Shown: positions 1-8,243 of the stretch, piece after piece
Layout: every line of letters begins with the position of its first letter
How positions within the stretch are numbered: the stretch's first letter is position 1
DNA from: Paenibacillus cymbidii
GTDB taxonomy: Bacteria; Bacillota; Bacilli; Paenibacillales; NBRC-103111
DNA: 64,000 bases
Assembly (NCBI RefSeq): GCF_004764705.1
Contig: NZ_SHLX01000034.1
Location: 31,272 to 95,271, forward strand
Direction: 5' to 3'
Position numbers and translations under genes: made by a program
The notes under the pieces: generated by a model
The model's input: the letters and a program-made list of their open reading frames with translations, nothing else
The model's database searches: none
What the model was told of the DNA's origin: nothing

Positions 1-541
1 CGGAGCTGACGATGTAGACCGCTGCCGCGCCTATGGCGAACGCTATGGCATCGCCAAGCTGACGGCCGTCGTGCCCGGCGGCGCCGAACGGCAGGCGTCG
101 GTATATGCCGGCCTGCGCGCGCTGGGCGACGGCGTCCGCGGCGTGCTGGTGCACGACGCGGTGCGGCCGTTTGCGCCGGCGGCGCTCGTGCGCTCGTGCT
201 GGGAGAAGGCGCGCGAATGCGGCGCCGCGGTGCTTGCCGTGCCGGTGAAGGATACGATCAAGGTGGTCGACGGCGCGGGGCGCATCGAATCGACCCCGAA
301 CCGCTCGAGCTTGTGGTCGATCCAGACGCCGCAGGCGTTCCGTTTGCCGCTGCTGCTGGAAGCGTATGAGCGCGCAGAGGCGGAAGGATTCGCCGGCACG
401 GACGACGCGATGCTTGTGGAGCGCCTCGGCCATGCCGTGCATGTGGTGATGGGCAGCTACGAAAACATCAAAATTACGACGCCCGAAGATCTGGTTTGGG
501 CGGAACGCCTGTTGGAATGGCGGGGGGAGACGAAAGCATGA
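1..541 (+). CDS. ispD: 2-C-methyl-D-erythritol 4-phosphate cytidylyltransferase, C-terminal part
   Basis: The reading frame is open from base 2 and lacks its N-terminus because the window starts inside the gene. IspD transfers CMP from CTP to methylerythritol phosphate, the third step of the cytosolic MEP isoprenoid pathway. About 180 residues are visible. They include the GGAERQASVYAGL stretch, the VHDAVRPF motif and the late PQAF and GTDDA segments typical of IspD. The stop codon overlaps the ispF start by 4 bp (ATGA), so the two consecutive-pathway genes are probably translationally coupled. The identification is firm; only the missing 5' part limits it. Confidence 0.95.
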   Translation, partial: GADDVDRCRAYGERYGIAKLTAVVPGGAERQASVYAGLRALGDGVRGVLVHDAVRPFAPAALVRSCWEKARECGAAVLAVPVKDTIKVVDGAGRIESTPNRSSLWSIQTPQAFRLPLLLEAYERAEAEGFAGTDDAMLVERLGHAVHVVMGSYENIKITTPEDLVWAERLLEWRGETKA

Positions 542-1020
542 TTCGCATTGGCAACGGATTCGACGTCCACGCGCTGGTCGAAGGGCGCAAATGCATCATC
601 GGCGGCGTGGACATTCCTTACGAGAAAGGGTTGCTCGGCCATTCCGACGCCGACGTGCTGCTGCACGCGATCAGCGACGCGATTCTCGGCGCGCTGGCGC
701 TGGGCGATATCGGCAAACATTTTCCCGATACGGACCCGCGGTTCAAGGATGCCGACAGCGTCAAGCTGCTGGAGCATGTGTGGGCGCTCGCGACCGAACG
801 CGGCTACCGGCTCGGCAATGTCGACGCGACGATCATCGCGCAGCGGCCGAAGATGGCGCCGCATATTCCGGCGATGGTAGCCGTAATCGCCGCCGCGCTG
901 CAAGCGGATGCGGATGCGGTCAATGTCAAAGCGACGACGACGGAAGCGCTCGGCTTCACCGGCCGCGGCGAAGGCATTGCCGCGCAAGCGGTTGTTTGTC
1001 TCGTTCGCGATGTGCTATGA
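538..1020 (+). CDS. ispF: 2-C-methyl-D-erythritol 2,4-cyclodiphosphate synthase
   Basis: IspF cyclises CDP-methylerythritol phosphate with loss of CMP in the MEP pathway. The 160-residue product has the normal family length. The divalent-metal ligands are visible as Asp9 and His11 (in FDVHAL) and His43 (in GHSDADVL). The C-terminal KATTTEALGFTGRGEG segment is the conserved CDP-binding end. I chose the ATG that overlaps the ispD stop because it starts the canonical MIRIGNGFDVH sequence. An in-frame upstream start at 496 lies wholly inside ispD. Confidence 0.96.
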   Translation: MIRIGNGFDVHALVEGRKCIIGGVDIPYEKGLLGHSDADVLLHAISDAILGALALGDIGKHFPDTDPRFKDADSVKLLEHVWALATERGYRLGNVDATIIAQRPKMAPHIPAMVAVIAAALQADADAVNVKATTTEALGFTGRGEGIAAQAVVCLVRDVL

Positions 1021-1048
1021 TTCATAAAACTTATTAGGGGGGACCGGC

Positions 1049-2509
1049 ATGTCACAAGAAGTTCGCGTCCGTTATGCGCCGAGCCCGACGGGGCACTTGC
1101 ATATCGGCGGCGCACGTACGGCATTATTCACGTATTTGTTCGCCCGCAGGCACGGCGGCACATTCCTGCTGCGCATCGAGGATACCGATCTTGAGCGAAA
1201 CGTCGGCGGCGCGGCGGAGGAGTTCTATAACGGGCTGCGCTGGCTCGGCGTCGAATGGGACGAAGGGGAAGACGTAGGCGGCCCGTACGGCCCGTACCGC
1301 TGCACGGAGCGTCTCGACATTTACCGCGGCCATATCGATCAGCTGCTGGCGGAAGACAAGGCGTACCCATGCTATTGCACGGAAGCGGAGCTTGACGCCG
1401 AGCGCGAAGCGCAAATCGCCGCCGGCGCCACGGCCAAATATTCCGGTCGCTGCCGCCATTTGACCGCGGAGCAGCGCGAAGCGTTCGAGCGCGAAGGGCG
1501 CGCAAAGACGATCCGGCTGCGTTCCTCGATCGGCGAAACGCTGGCGTTCGACGATCTCGTGCGCGGCCCGATCTCGTTCGAGTCCGACGGCAACGACTTC
1601 GTCGTCGTCAAGTCGAACGGCATGCCGACGTACAACCTGGCCGTCGTTATCGACGACCATCTGATGCGGATTACGCACGTGACCCGCGGCGAGGAGCACA
1701 TCTCCAACACGCCGCGGCAGATGCAGATTTATCGCGCCTTCGGGTGGGAGGTGCCGAAGTTCGCGCATCTCAACCTGATCCTGAACAAGGAAGGCAAAAA
1801 GCTGTCGAAACGCGACGAATCGATCCTGCAGTTTATTAGCCAGTATCGCGATCTCGGGTATTTACCGGAAGCGATTCTGAATTTCCTTGCGCTGCTCGGC
1901 TGGTCGCCGGGCACGGAGCAGGAAATTTTTTCGAAAGACGAGCTGATTGCGCTGTTCAGCCTGGATCGCGCCATCAAGTCCGGCTCGGTCTTCGACGAAG
2001 ACAAGCTGACCTGGATGAACAACCACTACATGAAAGCGGCCGACCGCAGCCGTGTGGCGGCATTGGCGCTGCCTCATCTGCAACGGGCGGGCTATGTCCC
2101 GGCGCAGCCGGACGCTGCGGCGCTCGACTGGGTCGACCGGCTGGTGGCGCTGGTGAAAGACCAGCTGCACGCGGCGGGCGAAATCGTCGGCTTCGCCGAA
2201 CCGTTCTTCCGCGCGGCCGAACCGGACGAGGAGGCGCAGGCGCTGCTGCGCGAGGAGCACGTGCCGAAGGTGCTGGCCGGCTTTCTGGCGCAGGTCGAGG
2301 CGGCGGAGGACTTTGTGCCGGAGGCGATCGGCGTTATGCTGAAGCAGGTGCAGAAGGAAACCGGCTTCAAGGGCAAGCAGCTGTTTATGCCCGTGCGCGT
2401 GGCGCTGACCGGCCAAATGCACGGTCCCGACCTGAACCAGTCGATCTCGCTGCTCGGCCCGGCCAAAGTAAAAGATCGCCTCTATGGCGTATTGTCAAGC
2501 CAAAAGTGA
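1049..2509 (+). CDS. gltX: glutamyl-tRNA synthetase
   Basis: GltX charges tRNA-Glu, and in Firmicutes lacking GlnRS usually also tRNA-Gln for later amidation. The 486-residue class I synthetase carries the HIGH signature as HIGG (SPTGHLHIGGAR, residues 9-20) and the KMSKS-type loop as KLSKR near residue 250. The C-terminal helical anticodon-binding domain follows. A strong GGGGGG Shine-Dalgarno sequence lies 8-9 bp before the ATG. The 3' end contains the promoter of the next transcript, the Cys T-box and cysES, so gltX and cysES can be expressed separately. Confidence 0.97.
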   Translation: MSQEVRVRYAPSPTGHLHIGGARTALFTYLFARRHGGTFLLRIEDTDLERNVGGAAEEFYNGLRWLGVEWDEGEDVGGPYGPYRCTERLDIYRGHIDQLLAEDKAYPCYCTEAELDAEREAQIAAGATAKYSGRCRHLTAEQREAFEREGRAKTIRLRSSIGETLAFDDLVRGPISFESDGNDFVVVKSNGMPTYNLAVVIDDHLMRITHVTRGEEHISNTPRQMQIYRAFGWEVPKFAHLNLILNKEGKKLSKRDESILQFISQYRDLGYLPEAILNFLALLGWSPGTEQEIFSKDELIALFSLDRAIKSGSVFDEDKLTWMNNHYMKAADRSRVAALALPHLQRAGYVPAQPDAAALDWVDRLVALVKDQLHAAGEIVGFAEPFFRAAEPDEEAQALLREEHVPKVLAGFLAQVEAAEDFVPEAIGVMLKQVQKETGFKGKQLFMPVRVALTGQMHGPDLNQSISLLGPAKVKDRLYGVLSSQK

Positions 2510-2520
2510 TGGAGTATACT
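2492..2520 (+). promoter_or_regulatory. sigma-A promoter of the cysES T-box transcript
   Basis: TTGTCA (2492-2497) and TATACT (2515-2520) are separated by 17 bp. The promoter straddles the gltX stop codon and lies directly upstream of the T-box leader, where a start site is expected. Confidence 0.6.
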
Positions 2521-2526
2521 GTATAG

Positions 2527-2837
2527 CAAAGCAACGATCAGGAAAAGTACGGACGAGTAAGGATTTCCAGAGAGGATATTCGGGCGGGCCTTCACAGGCC
2601 TTTCCGGCTGCGAGATATCCATTCCCCTTGTGCGGAAATGCGCCTGTGAGCTGTGGGTTGAACCGGGATTCGCTTCGCTAATGCTGATGCGAGCCGGCTA
2701 GACCTGACCGGGGAGTCCCGTTACAGACTGCCGAAGAGGGGCGGCGCGCATATTGGCATCGGCGCATGGCTGCCCAAGCAGAGTGGAACCGCGTGACGAC
2801 GCCTCTGCAGCTTATCTGGCTGCAGGGGCTTTTTGTT
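2527..2837 (+). promoter_or_regulatory. T-box riboswitch (Cys-tRNA sensing) with terminator
   Basis: The T-box core AGAGTGGAACCGCG is at 2780-2793 and matches the consensus that pairs with the tRNA acceptor end. It is followed by a perfect 11-bp terminator stem (2801-2811 with 2818-2828) and a T-run. Further upstream, a stem I arm pairs CACAGGC near 2594 with GCCTGTG at 2642-2648, and UGU at 2652-2654 is a plausible Cys specifier. Uncharged tRNA-Cys would stabilise the antiterminator and switch on cysE and cysS. The T-box class is certain; the exact specifier is inferred. Confidence 0.88.
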
Positions 2838-2841
2838 TTGC

Positions 2842-3171
2842 GGAGGTTGGAGGGGGACCGCTGCTTGCTTTACTCTTAGCGGGAAAACCTCCCGTTATTT
2901 TTCCGGTTTTCAGCGAAAACAGAGGAATAGCCGGAAAACCTCCCGTTATTTCAGCGCCAAATCGCGGATTCCGGCAAAAAGCCGAAAATTAACGGTATGA
3001 TTTCCTGTCATTTTGGCAAATCGACGTTTTTGATGCGAAATAGAGGTAGGTTTTCCTGTTATTCATTTTAGGAACGGTCGGCATACCAAGCTAACCGCAG
3101 GCCAACTGCGTTGAGCAAGCGTCGAGCGACGATAGAAGGTTTTCTCATTTTACGGGCAGAAGGTGAGAGTC
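2842..3171 (+). repeat. spacer between T-box and cysE with short direct repeats
   Basis: No credible gene is present. A 19-bp unit beginning GGAAAACCTCCC occurs twice as a direct repeat (2882-2900 and 2933-2951). A related inverted unit, TAGAGGTAGGTTTT, is at 3041-3054, and the same 14-mer recurs at 8592-8605. The cysE Shine-Dalgarno sequence (AGAAGGTGAG) ends the stretch. This is an unusually long gap between a T-box terminator and its first gene. Confidence 0.6.
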
Positions 3172-3843
3172 ATGTTTCGGTCGATGCGATCGGACATTCA
3201 GACGGTGCTGGACAACGATCCGGCCGCGCGCAGCACATTCGAGATCGTGTTTACGTACTCCGGCCTGCACGCCATATGGGCGCATCGGGTGGCGCACCGG
3301 CTGTTCAGGTGGCGCCGGTTTACGCTGGCGCGGATCGTGTCGCAGGTGAGCCGTTTCTTCACCGGCATCGAGATCCATCCCGGCGCGCGGATCGGCGAGC
3401 GGCTGTTCATCGACCACGGCATGGGCGTCGTCATCGGCGAAACGTGCGAAATCGGCAACGACGTCGTGCTGTACCAAGGCGTGACGCTTGGCGGCACCGG
3501 CAAGGAGAAAGGCAAACGCCACCCGACGGTCGGCAACAACGTCGTCATCGCCTCCGGCGCGAAGGTGCTCGGCTCGTTCCGGATCGGCGACAATTCGCGC
3601 ATCGGGGCGAATGCCGTCGTGCTCGATGAAGTGCCGGCGAACAGCACGGTGGTCGGCTTCAAGGCACGCATCGTCAAACGCGACGGCATCCGCGTCGACC
3701 GCCTCGACCACGGCGCGCTGCCCGACCCGGTGATCGACATGTTCCAGACGATGCAGCGGCAGATCGACGACCTGAAGCGCCAATTGGCGGAAGAACGGCA
3801 ACGAAACGGAGGAACGCAAGCGTATGACGTTAAAAGTGTTTAA
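3172..3843 (+). CDS. cysE: serine O-acetyltransferase
   Basis: CysE acetylates L-serine with acetyl-CoA to give O-acetylserine, the carbon skeleton for cysteine. The 223-residue protein is the short Firmicute form. It has a helical N-terminus and a left-handed beta-helix of hexapeptide repeats (about residues 65-170) containing the conserved IDHGMGVVIGET and GGTGKEKGKRHPT motifs. The ATG at 3172 follows a good Shine-Dalgarno sequence; an earlier in-frame start at 3163 lacks one. The gene overlaps cysS by 20 bp and sits under Cys T-box control, so cysteine synthesis and charging respond together. Confidence 0.95.
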   Translation: MFRSMRSDIQTVLDNDPAARSTFEIVFTYSGLHAIWAHRVAHRLFRWRRFTLARIVSQVSRFFTGIEIHPGARIGERLFIDHGMGVVIGETCEIGNDVVLYQGVTLGGTGKEKGKRHPTVGNNVVIASGAKVLGSFRIGDNSRIGANAVVLDEVPANSTVVGFKARIVKRDGIRVDRLDHGALPDPVIDMFQTMQRQIDDLKRQLAEERQRNGGTQAYDVKSV

Positions 3844-5218
3844 TTCGCTGACCCGGACCAAAGAGTCGTTCGTGTCGATCGAACCGGGCAAAGTCCGGAT
3901 GTACGTATGCGGGCCGACAGTGTACAGCTACATCCACGTCGGCAACGCGCGGCCGCTGATCGTGTTCGACGTCGTGCGCCGGTATTTGGCGCAGAGCGGT
4001 TACGACGTGACGTATATTGTCAACATCACCGACGTCGAGGACAAAATGATCCGCAAGGCGAACGAAACCGGCACGACCGTGATGGACGTGGCGGAAACGT
4101 ACATCGCGGCGTTCCTGAAGGACATCCGCGAGCTGGGCATCCGGGAGGCGGTGCATCCGCGTGTGACGGACAACATCCCCGAGATCATCGCTTTTATCGA
4201 AGGGCTGGTCGCCAAGGATGCCGCATACGAAAGCGGCGGCGATGTGTATTTCCGCACAGCCGCGTTCCCGGATTACGGCAAGCTGTCGCATCAGAACATG
4301 GACGAGCTGCAGTTCGGCATCCGTGTCGAGGTGGACGAACGCAAGGAGAATGCGCAGGATTTTGTGTTGTGGAAGAACGCGAAGCCGGGCGAAATTTTTT
4401 GGCCGAGCCCGTGGGGGGAAGGGCGGCCCGGCTGGCACATCGAATGCTCCGCGATGGCGCGCAAATATTTGGGCGACACACTGGACATTCACGGCGGCGG
4501 GCACGACTTGCAGTTCCCGCACCACGAGTGCGAGGTCGCGCAGTCGGAGACGCTGACCGGCAAGCCGCTGGCCAACTATTGGATGCATAACGGATACGTG
4601 AACATCAACAATGAGAAGATGTCGAAATCGCTCGGCAACGGGCTCGACGTCAAGGATATGCTGGCGGCGGCCAAGCCGCAGGCGATTCGGTATTTTGTGC
4701 TGTCGGGCCACTACCGCAACCCGCTGAATTACAGCGACGACATTCTCCGCCAGGCGGGAGCGAGCGTCGAGCGGATCGACAACTGCGTCGCGAACGTGAA
4801 ACACCGCGCGAAGACGGCAGTGGCCGGCGCGGCGGCCGCGGACGTTGCGGAAGCGGTGAAGCGGGTGGACGAAACGTTCCGCGTGAAAATGGACGACGAC
4901 TTCAACACGCCGGACGCCATTACGGCCGTATTCGATCTCGTGACACTGGCGAACCGTTACTTGCAGCAGGAGCAAGTAACGGCGGGGTCGCTGGAACTGA
5001 TTCTGCAGCAGTTCCAGGCGATGGACGACGTGCTGGGCATACTAAGCCCGGCGGATGATGAGCTGCCGGATGCCGACATCGACCGGCTTATCGCGGAGCG
5101 CGTGGAAGCGCGCAAGGCCAGGAACTGGGCGCGCGCCGACGAAATCCGCGATCTGCTGACGGAGCGCGGCATCGTGCTTGAGGACACGCCGCAAGGCATC
5201 CGCTGGCGGCGCAAATGA
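3824..5218 (+). CDS. cysS: cysteinyl-tRNA synthetase
   Basis: CysS is a class I aminoacyl-tRNA synthetase that loads cysteine on tRNA-Cys. The 464-residue length is normal. The zinc-site Cys in YVCGPTVY, the HIGH-type motif HVGNARP near residue 37, the later zinc ligands in HIECSAM and HHECE, and the KMSKSLGN loop near residue 266 are all present. It overlaps the end of cysE by 20 bp and shares the T-box-controlled transcript. Its stop overlaps the mrnC start by 4 bp, so translation of the row is likely coupled. Confidence 0.97.
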   Translation: MTLKVFNSLTRTKESFVSIEPGKVRMYVCGPTVYSYIHVGNARPLIVFDVVRRYLAQSGYDVTYIVNITDVEDKMIRKANETGTTVMDVAETYIAAFLKDIRELGIREAVHPRVTDNIPEIIAFIEGLVAKDAAYESGGDVYFRTAAFPDYGKLSHQNMDELQFGIRVEVDERKENAQDFVLWKNAKPGEIFWPSPWGEGRPGWHIECSAMARKYLGDTLDIHGGGHDLQFPHHECEVAQSETLTGKPLANYWMHNGYVNINNEKMSKSLGNGLDVKDMLAAAKPQAIRYFVLSGHYRNPLNYSDDILRQAGASVERIDNCVANVKHRAKTAVAGAAAADVAEAVKRVDETFRVKMDDDFNTPDAITAVFDLVTLANRYLQQEQVTAGSLELILQQFQAMDDVLGILSPADDELPDADIDRLIAERVEARKARNWARADEIRDLLTERGIVLEDTPQGIRWRRK

Positions 5219-5697
5219 GCGGGCGCGACGATCAGCGCCCGGGTGTCCCGGCCTCGCCGGCCGCAGCGGCCGCCGACAATGCGCTGGCCGCGGCGCTGCT
5301 GGCGTTCCCGCCGGCCAAGGAGCCGCGGCAGCTGCAGCCGCTGGTGCTCGCTTACGTCGGCGACGCCGTGTACGAGCTGTTCGTGCGCGGGTACGTTGTG
5401 TCGCAGCCGAACCACCGGCCGCACCACCTGCACCGCGAAGCGACGCGCTTCGTGTCGGCGAAGGCGCAGGCGCGAGCGCTGGAGCGGTGGCTGCCGCTGT
5501 TGACCGACGACGAGCTCGATGTCGTCAAGCGCGGGCGCAACGCCAAGTCGGGCAGCGCGCCGAAGAGCGCCGACATTCTCGACTATCGCCACAGCACGGC
5601 GTTCGAGTGCCTGATCGGCTTTTTGTATTATCGCCGCGAATGGGAACGGCTGCGCAGCCTGCTCCTGACGACGGTCGAACCCGAACAGACGAAGTAA
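5215..5697 (+). CDS. mrnC: Mini-ribonuclease III
   Basis: Mini-III is an RNase III catalytic domain without the double-stranded RNA-binding domain. It matures 23S rRNA ends in Bacillus. The 160-residue product shows the active-site block LAYVGDAVYELFVR (catalytic Asp50) and a second acidic cluster near TAFECLIGFLYY. The first 35 residues are Ala/Pro-rich and look like a variable extension. The start overlaps the cysS stop (ATGA), and rlmB follows after 11 bp, forming a small rRNA-processing group. Confidence 0.93.
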   Translation: MSGRDDQRPGVPASPAAAAADNALAAALLAFPPAKEPRQLQPLVLAYVGDAVYELFVRGYVVSQPNHRPHHLHREATRFVSAKAQARALERWLPLLTDDELDVVKRGRNAKSGSAPKSADILDYRHSTAFECLIGFLYYRREWERLRSLLLTTVEPEQTK

Positions 5698-5708
5698 GGA
5701 GCGGCTGC

Positions 5709-6659
5709 ATGATGGACAAACGCAACGAATACAAAGGAAGCGGCGCCTTCGGGGGCCGCGGCGGCAAGCCGGCGGCACCGGGCAACCGCGACCGCAGGCC
5801 TGCGGGCGGCAGAGCCGCGGCTCCGGGCGGCCGGCCGGATAACCGCGGCCGTGACGAACGTGCGCACGGGCGCGAACAGGAGCGCGAGCACGAAGCGGGC
5901 GCCGAGCAGGAGCAATACATCGCCGGCAAGCACTCCATCCTGGAGGCGCTGCGCGCCGGCCGCACGATCAACAAAATCTGGGTGGCCGAAGGCGCCCAGA
6001 AGCATCATGTGCACGACATTTTGACCGAAGCGAAGGCAGCCGGCATCATCGTGCAGACCGCGGACAAGCGCAAGCTCGACCAGATGGTCAGCGACGTGCC
6101 GCATCAGGGCGTCATCGCCCAGGCGGCCGCTTACGCCTACGTCGAGGTCGAGGACATTCTCGCCATCGCCGAGCGGCGCGGCGAGCCGCCGTTCCTGCTG
6201 ATCCTCGACGAAATCGAGGACCCGCACAACCTCGGCTCGATTCTGCGCACCGCCGACTGCACGGGCGTGCACGGCGTCATCATCCCGAAACGCCGTTCGG
6301 CCCAACTGACCGCCACCGTATCGAAAACATCGGCCGGCGCCGTGGAATATGTAGCGGTTGCCCGCGTGACCAACCTCGTGCAGACGATCGAGAGGCTGAA
6401 GGAGCGCGGCGTCTGGATCGGCGGCGCCGACGGGGCGGCGAAGCAGGAAGCGTACCGCGCCGACCTGACGATTCCGCTGGCGCTCGTTATCGGCAACGAA
6501 GGCAGCGGCATCGGCCGGCTCGTCAAGGAGTCGTGCGATTTTCTCGTCAAGCTGCCGATGTTCGGCCGCATCAATTCGCTCAACGCTTCGGTCGCGGCTT
6601 CCGTGCTCATGTACGAAGCCGTCCGTCAGCGCATGGGCGCGTCGCAGCCGGCCAGGTAG
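5709..6659 (+). CDS. rlmB: 23S rRNA (guanosine-2'-O-)-methyltransferase RlmB
   Basis: This is a SPOUT-class rRNA 2'-O-ribose methyltransferase of the TrmH/RlmB group. After about 70 low-complexity residues rich in Gly, Arg and Ala come the substrate-binding domain (from YIAGKHSILEALRAG) and the knotted SAM domain. Its motifs are LDEIEDPHNLGSILRTAD, NEGSGIGRLVKESCD and a final INSLNASVAASVLMYE. The ATG at 5709 follows AAGGAG with good spacing, and a second ATG lies immediately after it. The basic RGG-like N-terminal tail is longer than in the E. coli family and may add nonspecific RNA affinity (inference). Confidence 0.94.
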   Translation: MMDKRNEYKGSGAFGGRGGKPAAPGNRDRRPAGGRAAAPGGRPDNRGRDERAHGREQEREHEAGAEQEQYIAGKHSILEALRAGRTINKIWVAEGAQKHHVHDILTEAKAAGIIVQTADKRKLDQMVSDVPHQGVIAQAAAYAYVEVEDILAIAERRGEPPFLLILDEIEDPHNLGSILRTADCTGVHGVIIPKRRSAQLTATVSKTSAGAVEYVAVARVTNLVQTIERLKERGVWIGGADGAAKQEAYRADLTIPLALVIGNEGSGIGRLVKESCDFLVKLPMFGRINSLNASVAASVLMYEAVRQRMGASQPAR

Positions 6660-6666
6660 CGGCGGC

Positions 6667-7179
6667 ATGCAGGAAATCGTTATCGTCGACGGCTACAACA
6701 TCATCGGCGCCTGGCCGGAGCTGCGCAAGCTGAAGGATGTGGAGCTGGAGCAGGCTCGGGACCTGTTGATCCAGATGCTCGCCGATTACCAGGCTTACTC
6801 CGGCGCGCGGGTTTATCTCGTCTTCGACGCGCACCAGGTGCCCGGACTCGGCGGCCGGTACGACCAGAACAAGCTGCATATCGAATACACGCGGGAGAAG
6901 GAGACGGCGGACGAGCTGATCGAACGGCTGGTCGGCGAACTGCGGGGCAGGCGCAAGCTCGTGTATGTGGCCACGTCGGACATGACCGAGCAGCATGTCG
7001 TGTTCGGGCTCGGGGCGCTGCGGCTGCCGGCCCGCGAACTGCTGGTGAAAGTGCGCCAAAGCCAGCAGGAGGTGCGGCAGCAGATCGACCGGGGCGGCGC
7101 TTCGGCGCGCAACACGGTGGCCAGCAACATGAGCGAAGAAATGCGTCAGCTTTTTGAGAAATGGCGTCGCGACAAGTGA
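6667..7179 (+). CDS. rae1: NYN-domain endoribonuclease (Rae1/YacP)
   Basis: The 170-residue protein is a PIN/NYN-fold nuclease of the YacP family. B. subtilis Rae1 cleaves mRNA in the ribosomal A site. The N-terminal VDGYNIIGAWPEL motif, the central FDAH acidic site and the VATSDMTEQ segment are the expected catalytic Asp-bearing strands. It starts 8 bp after the rlmB stop, between rlmB and sigH, exactly as in Bacillus. The Shine-Dalgarno sequence is weak, so translation may be coupled to rlmB. Confidence 0.9.
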   Translation: MQEIVIVDGYNIIGAWPELRKLKDVELEQARDLLIQMLADYQAYSGARVYLVFDAHQVPGLGGRYDQNKLHIEYTREKETADELIERLVGELRGRRKLVYVATSDMTEQHVVFGLGALRLPARELLVKVRQSQQEVRQQIDRGGASARNTVASNMSEEMRQLFEKWRRDK

Positions 7180-7197
7180 TTTCGGCACTTCTGGCAG

Positions 7198-7227
7198 TTG
7201 ACGATAATTGTCAGCATCATGTATACT
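7198..7227 (+). promoter_or_regulatory. sigma-A-type promoter of sigH
   Basis: TTGACG (7198-7203) and TATACT (7222-7227) are spaced by 18 bp, about 120 bp before the sigH start. In Bacillus, sigH transcription is repressed by AbrB, and the A/T-rich stretch just downstream (7228-7245) would suit such control (inference). Confidence 0.6.
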
Positions 7228-7343
7228 CAAAATATATTTTTCGGAAAAAGGTCATTGTTATTTGAATGCCAAGGAATTACTGGAAGCGATGCGACACCGT
7301 CGCAATCAAGTCGTACCTGGCAGCCGCACCGGAGGGATTGTTG

Positions 7344-7991
7344 GTGAGTGTCAACCTGAGCGATTGGCGATTACACGAGTTCGAGCTGCAGACGGACGAA
7401 GACAACGTCGAAGCGGTGCGTCAAGGCAGCGGCGATGCGCTGGAATACCTCATCAACAAATACAAGAACTTCGTTCGCGCCAAGGCGCGATCGTATTTTT
7501 TGATCGGCGCCGACCGGGAAGACATCGTGCAGGAAGGCATGATCGGCCTGTACAAGTCGATTCGCGATTTCCGCGGAGACAAGCTCGCCTCCTTCAAAGC
7601 GTTTGCCGAATTGTGCATCACCCGTCAGATCATTACCGCGATCAAGACGGCCACTCGGCAGAAGCACATCCCCTTGAATTCTTACGTTTCGTTGGACAAG
7701 CCCATCTACGACGAAGATTCCGACCGCACGCTGCTGGATGTCATCTGCGGCTCCCGCGTGACCGACCCGGAAGAGCTGATTATCAACCAGGAGGAGTTCA
7801 GCGGCCTGGAAGACAAGATGGGGGAAATATTGAGCGACCTGGAACGCCGCGTGCTGATGCTGTATCTGGATGGCCGATCGTATCAGGAGATTGCCGTCGA
7901 CCTCGACCGCCACGTGAAATCGATCGACAACGCCTTGCAGCGCGTGAAGCGCAAGCTCGAACGGTATTTGGAAATCCGCAACTTGATCTGA
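7344..7991 (+). CDS. sigH: RNA polymerase sigma-H factor
   Basis: SigH directs the transition-state and early sporulation regulon. The product has 215 residues with sigma-70 region 2 (EALEYLINKYKNFV-type through FVRAKARSYF and DREDIVQEGMIGLYKSIRDF) and region 4 helix-turn-helix (GRSYQEIAVDLDRHVKSIDNALQRVKRKLERYL). I chose GTG at 7344 because GGAGGGA lies 7 bp upstream and it begins the canonical MSVNLSDW-type N-terminus. Longer in-frame starts (7266) have no family similarity. A terminator follows directly. Confidence 0.95.
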   Translation: MSVNLSDWRLHEFELQTDEDNVEAVRQGSGDALEYLINKYKNFVRAKARSYFLIGADREDIVQEGMIGLYKSIRDFRGDKLASFKAFAELCITRQIITAIKTATRQKHIPLNSYVSLDKPIYDEDSDRTLLDVICGSRVTDPEELIINQEEFSGLEDKMGEILSDLERRVLMLYLDGRSYQEIAVDLDRHVKSIDNALQRVKRKLERYLEIRNLI

Positions 7992-7995
7992 CCCG

Positions 7996-8026
7996 GCATC
8001 CTACACCACGAGGGGTGCTTTTTTAT
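7996..8026 (+). terminator. intrinsic terminator after sigH
   Basis: The arms GCATCCT and AGGGGTGC form a short stem followed by TTTTTT, 5 bp after the sigH stop. Confidence 0.65.
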
Positions 8027-8071
8027 TTGTCGTCGTCGCAGCGCGATAGCGGGCAGTATCTCCTGTTGTCA

Positions 8072-8201
8072 GAATAGGCCATATAAAATGGCCTATTCGC
8101 CCCAATTTACTCGGCTCGTCCATAATAGCCAGTGAAATCACTGGCTATTTTCCGGCTGTCGGCTATTTTGGACGAAATAGCCAATAAAACATGGCTTATT
8201 T
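8072..8201. repeat. cluster of AATAGCC-type palindromes (dispersed repeat)
   Basis: Three related hairpins sit in 130 bp. The first is a perfect 11-bp palindrome with a 5-nt loop (8072-8098). The second is a perfect 11-bp palindrome with loop AAAT (8124-8149). The third is an imperfect one around AATAAAACATGGC (8175-8201). A competing perfect 8-bp stem (8161-8182) overlaps the third. The second and third hairpins recur in the same order at 37759-37841, and the third alone at 25965-25995. No coding function is visible. Confidence 0.75.
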
Positions 8202-8243
8202 GGTTAGTGACAGTCGCAAAAATAACGGAAGTTGGTGTCGAGA

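Noticed and set aside
2753..2992. 79-aa ORF over the T-box 3' part and repeats
   Set aside because: It lies across the T-box terminator and a direct repeat that it encodes twice (AGKPPVI). This is not gene-like.
8072..8201. Palindrome cluster as a CRISPR array
   Set aside because: The units are hairpins of unequal spacing with related sequence between them; there are no regular repeats with unique spacers and no cas genes.
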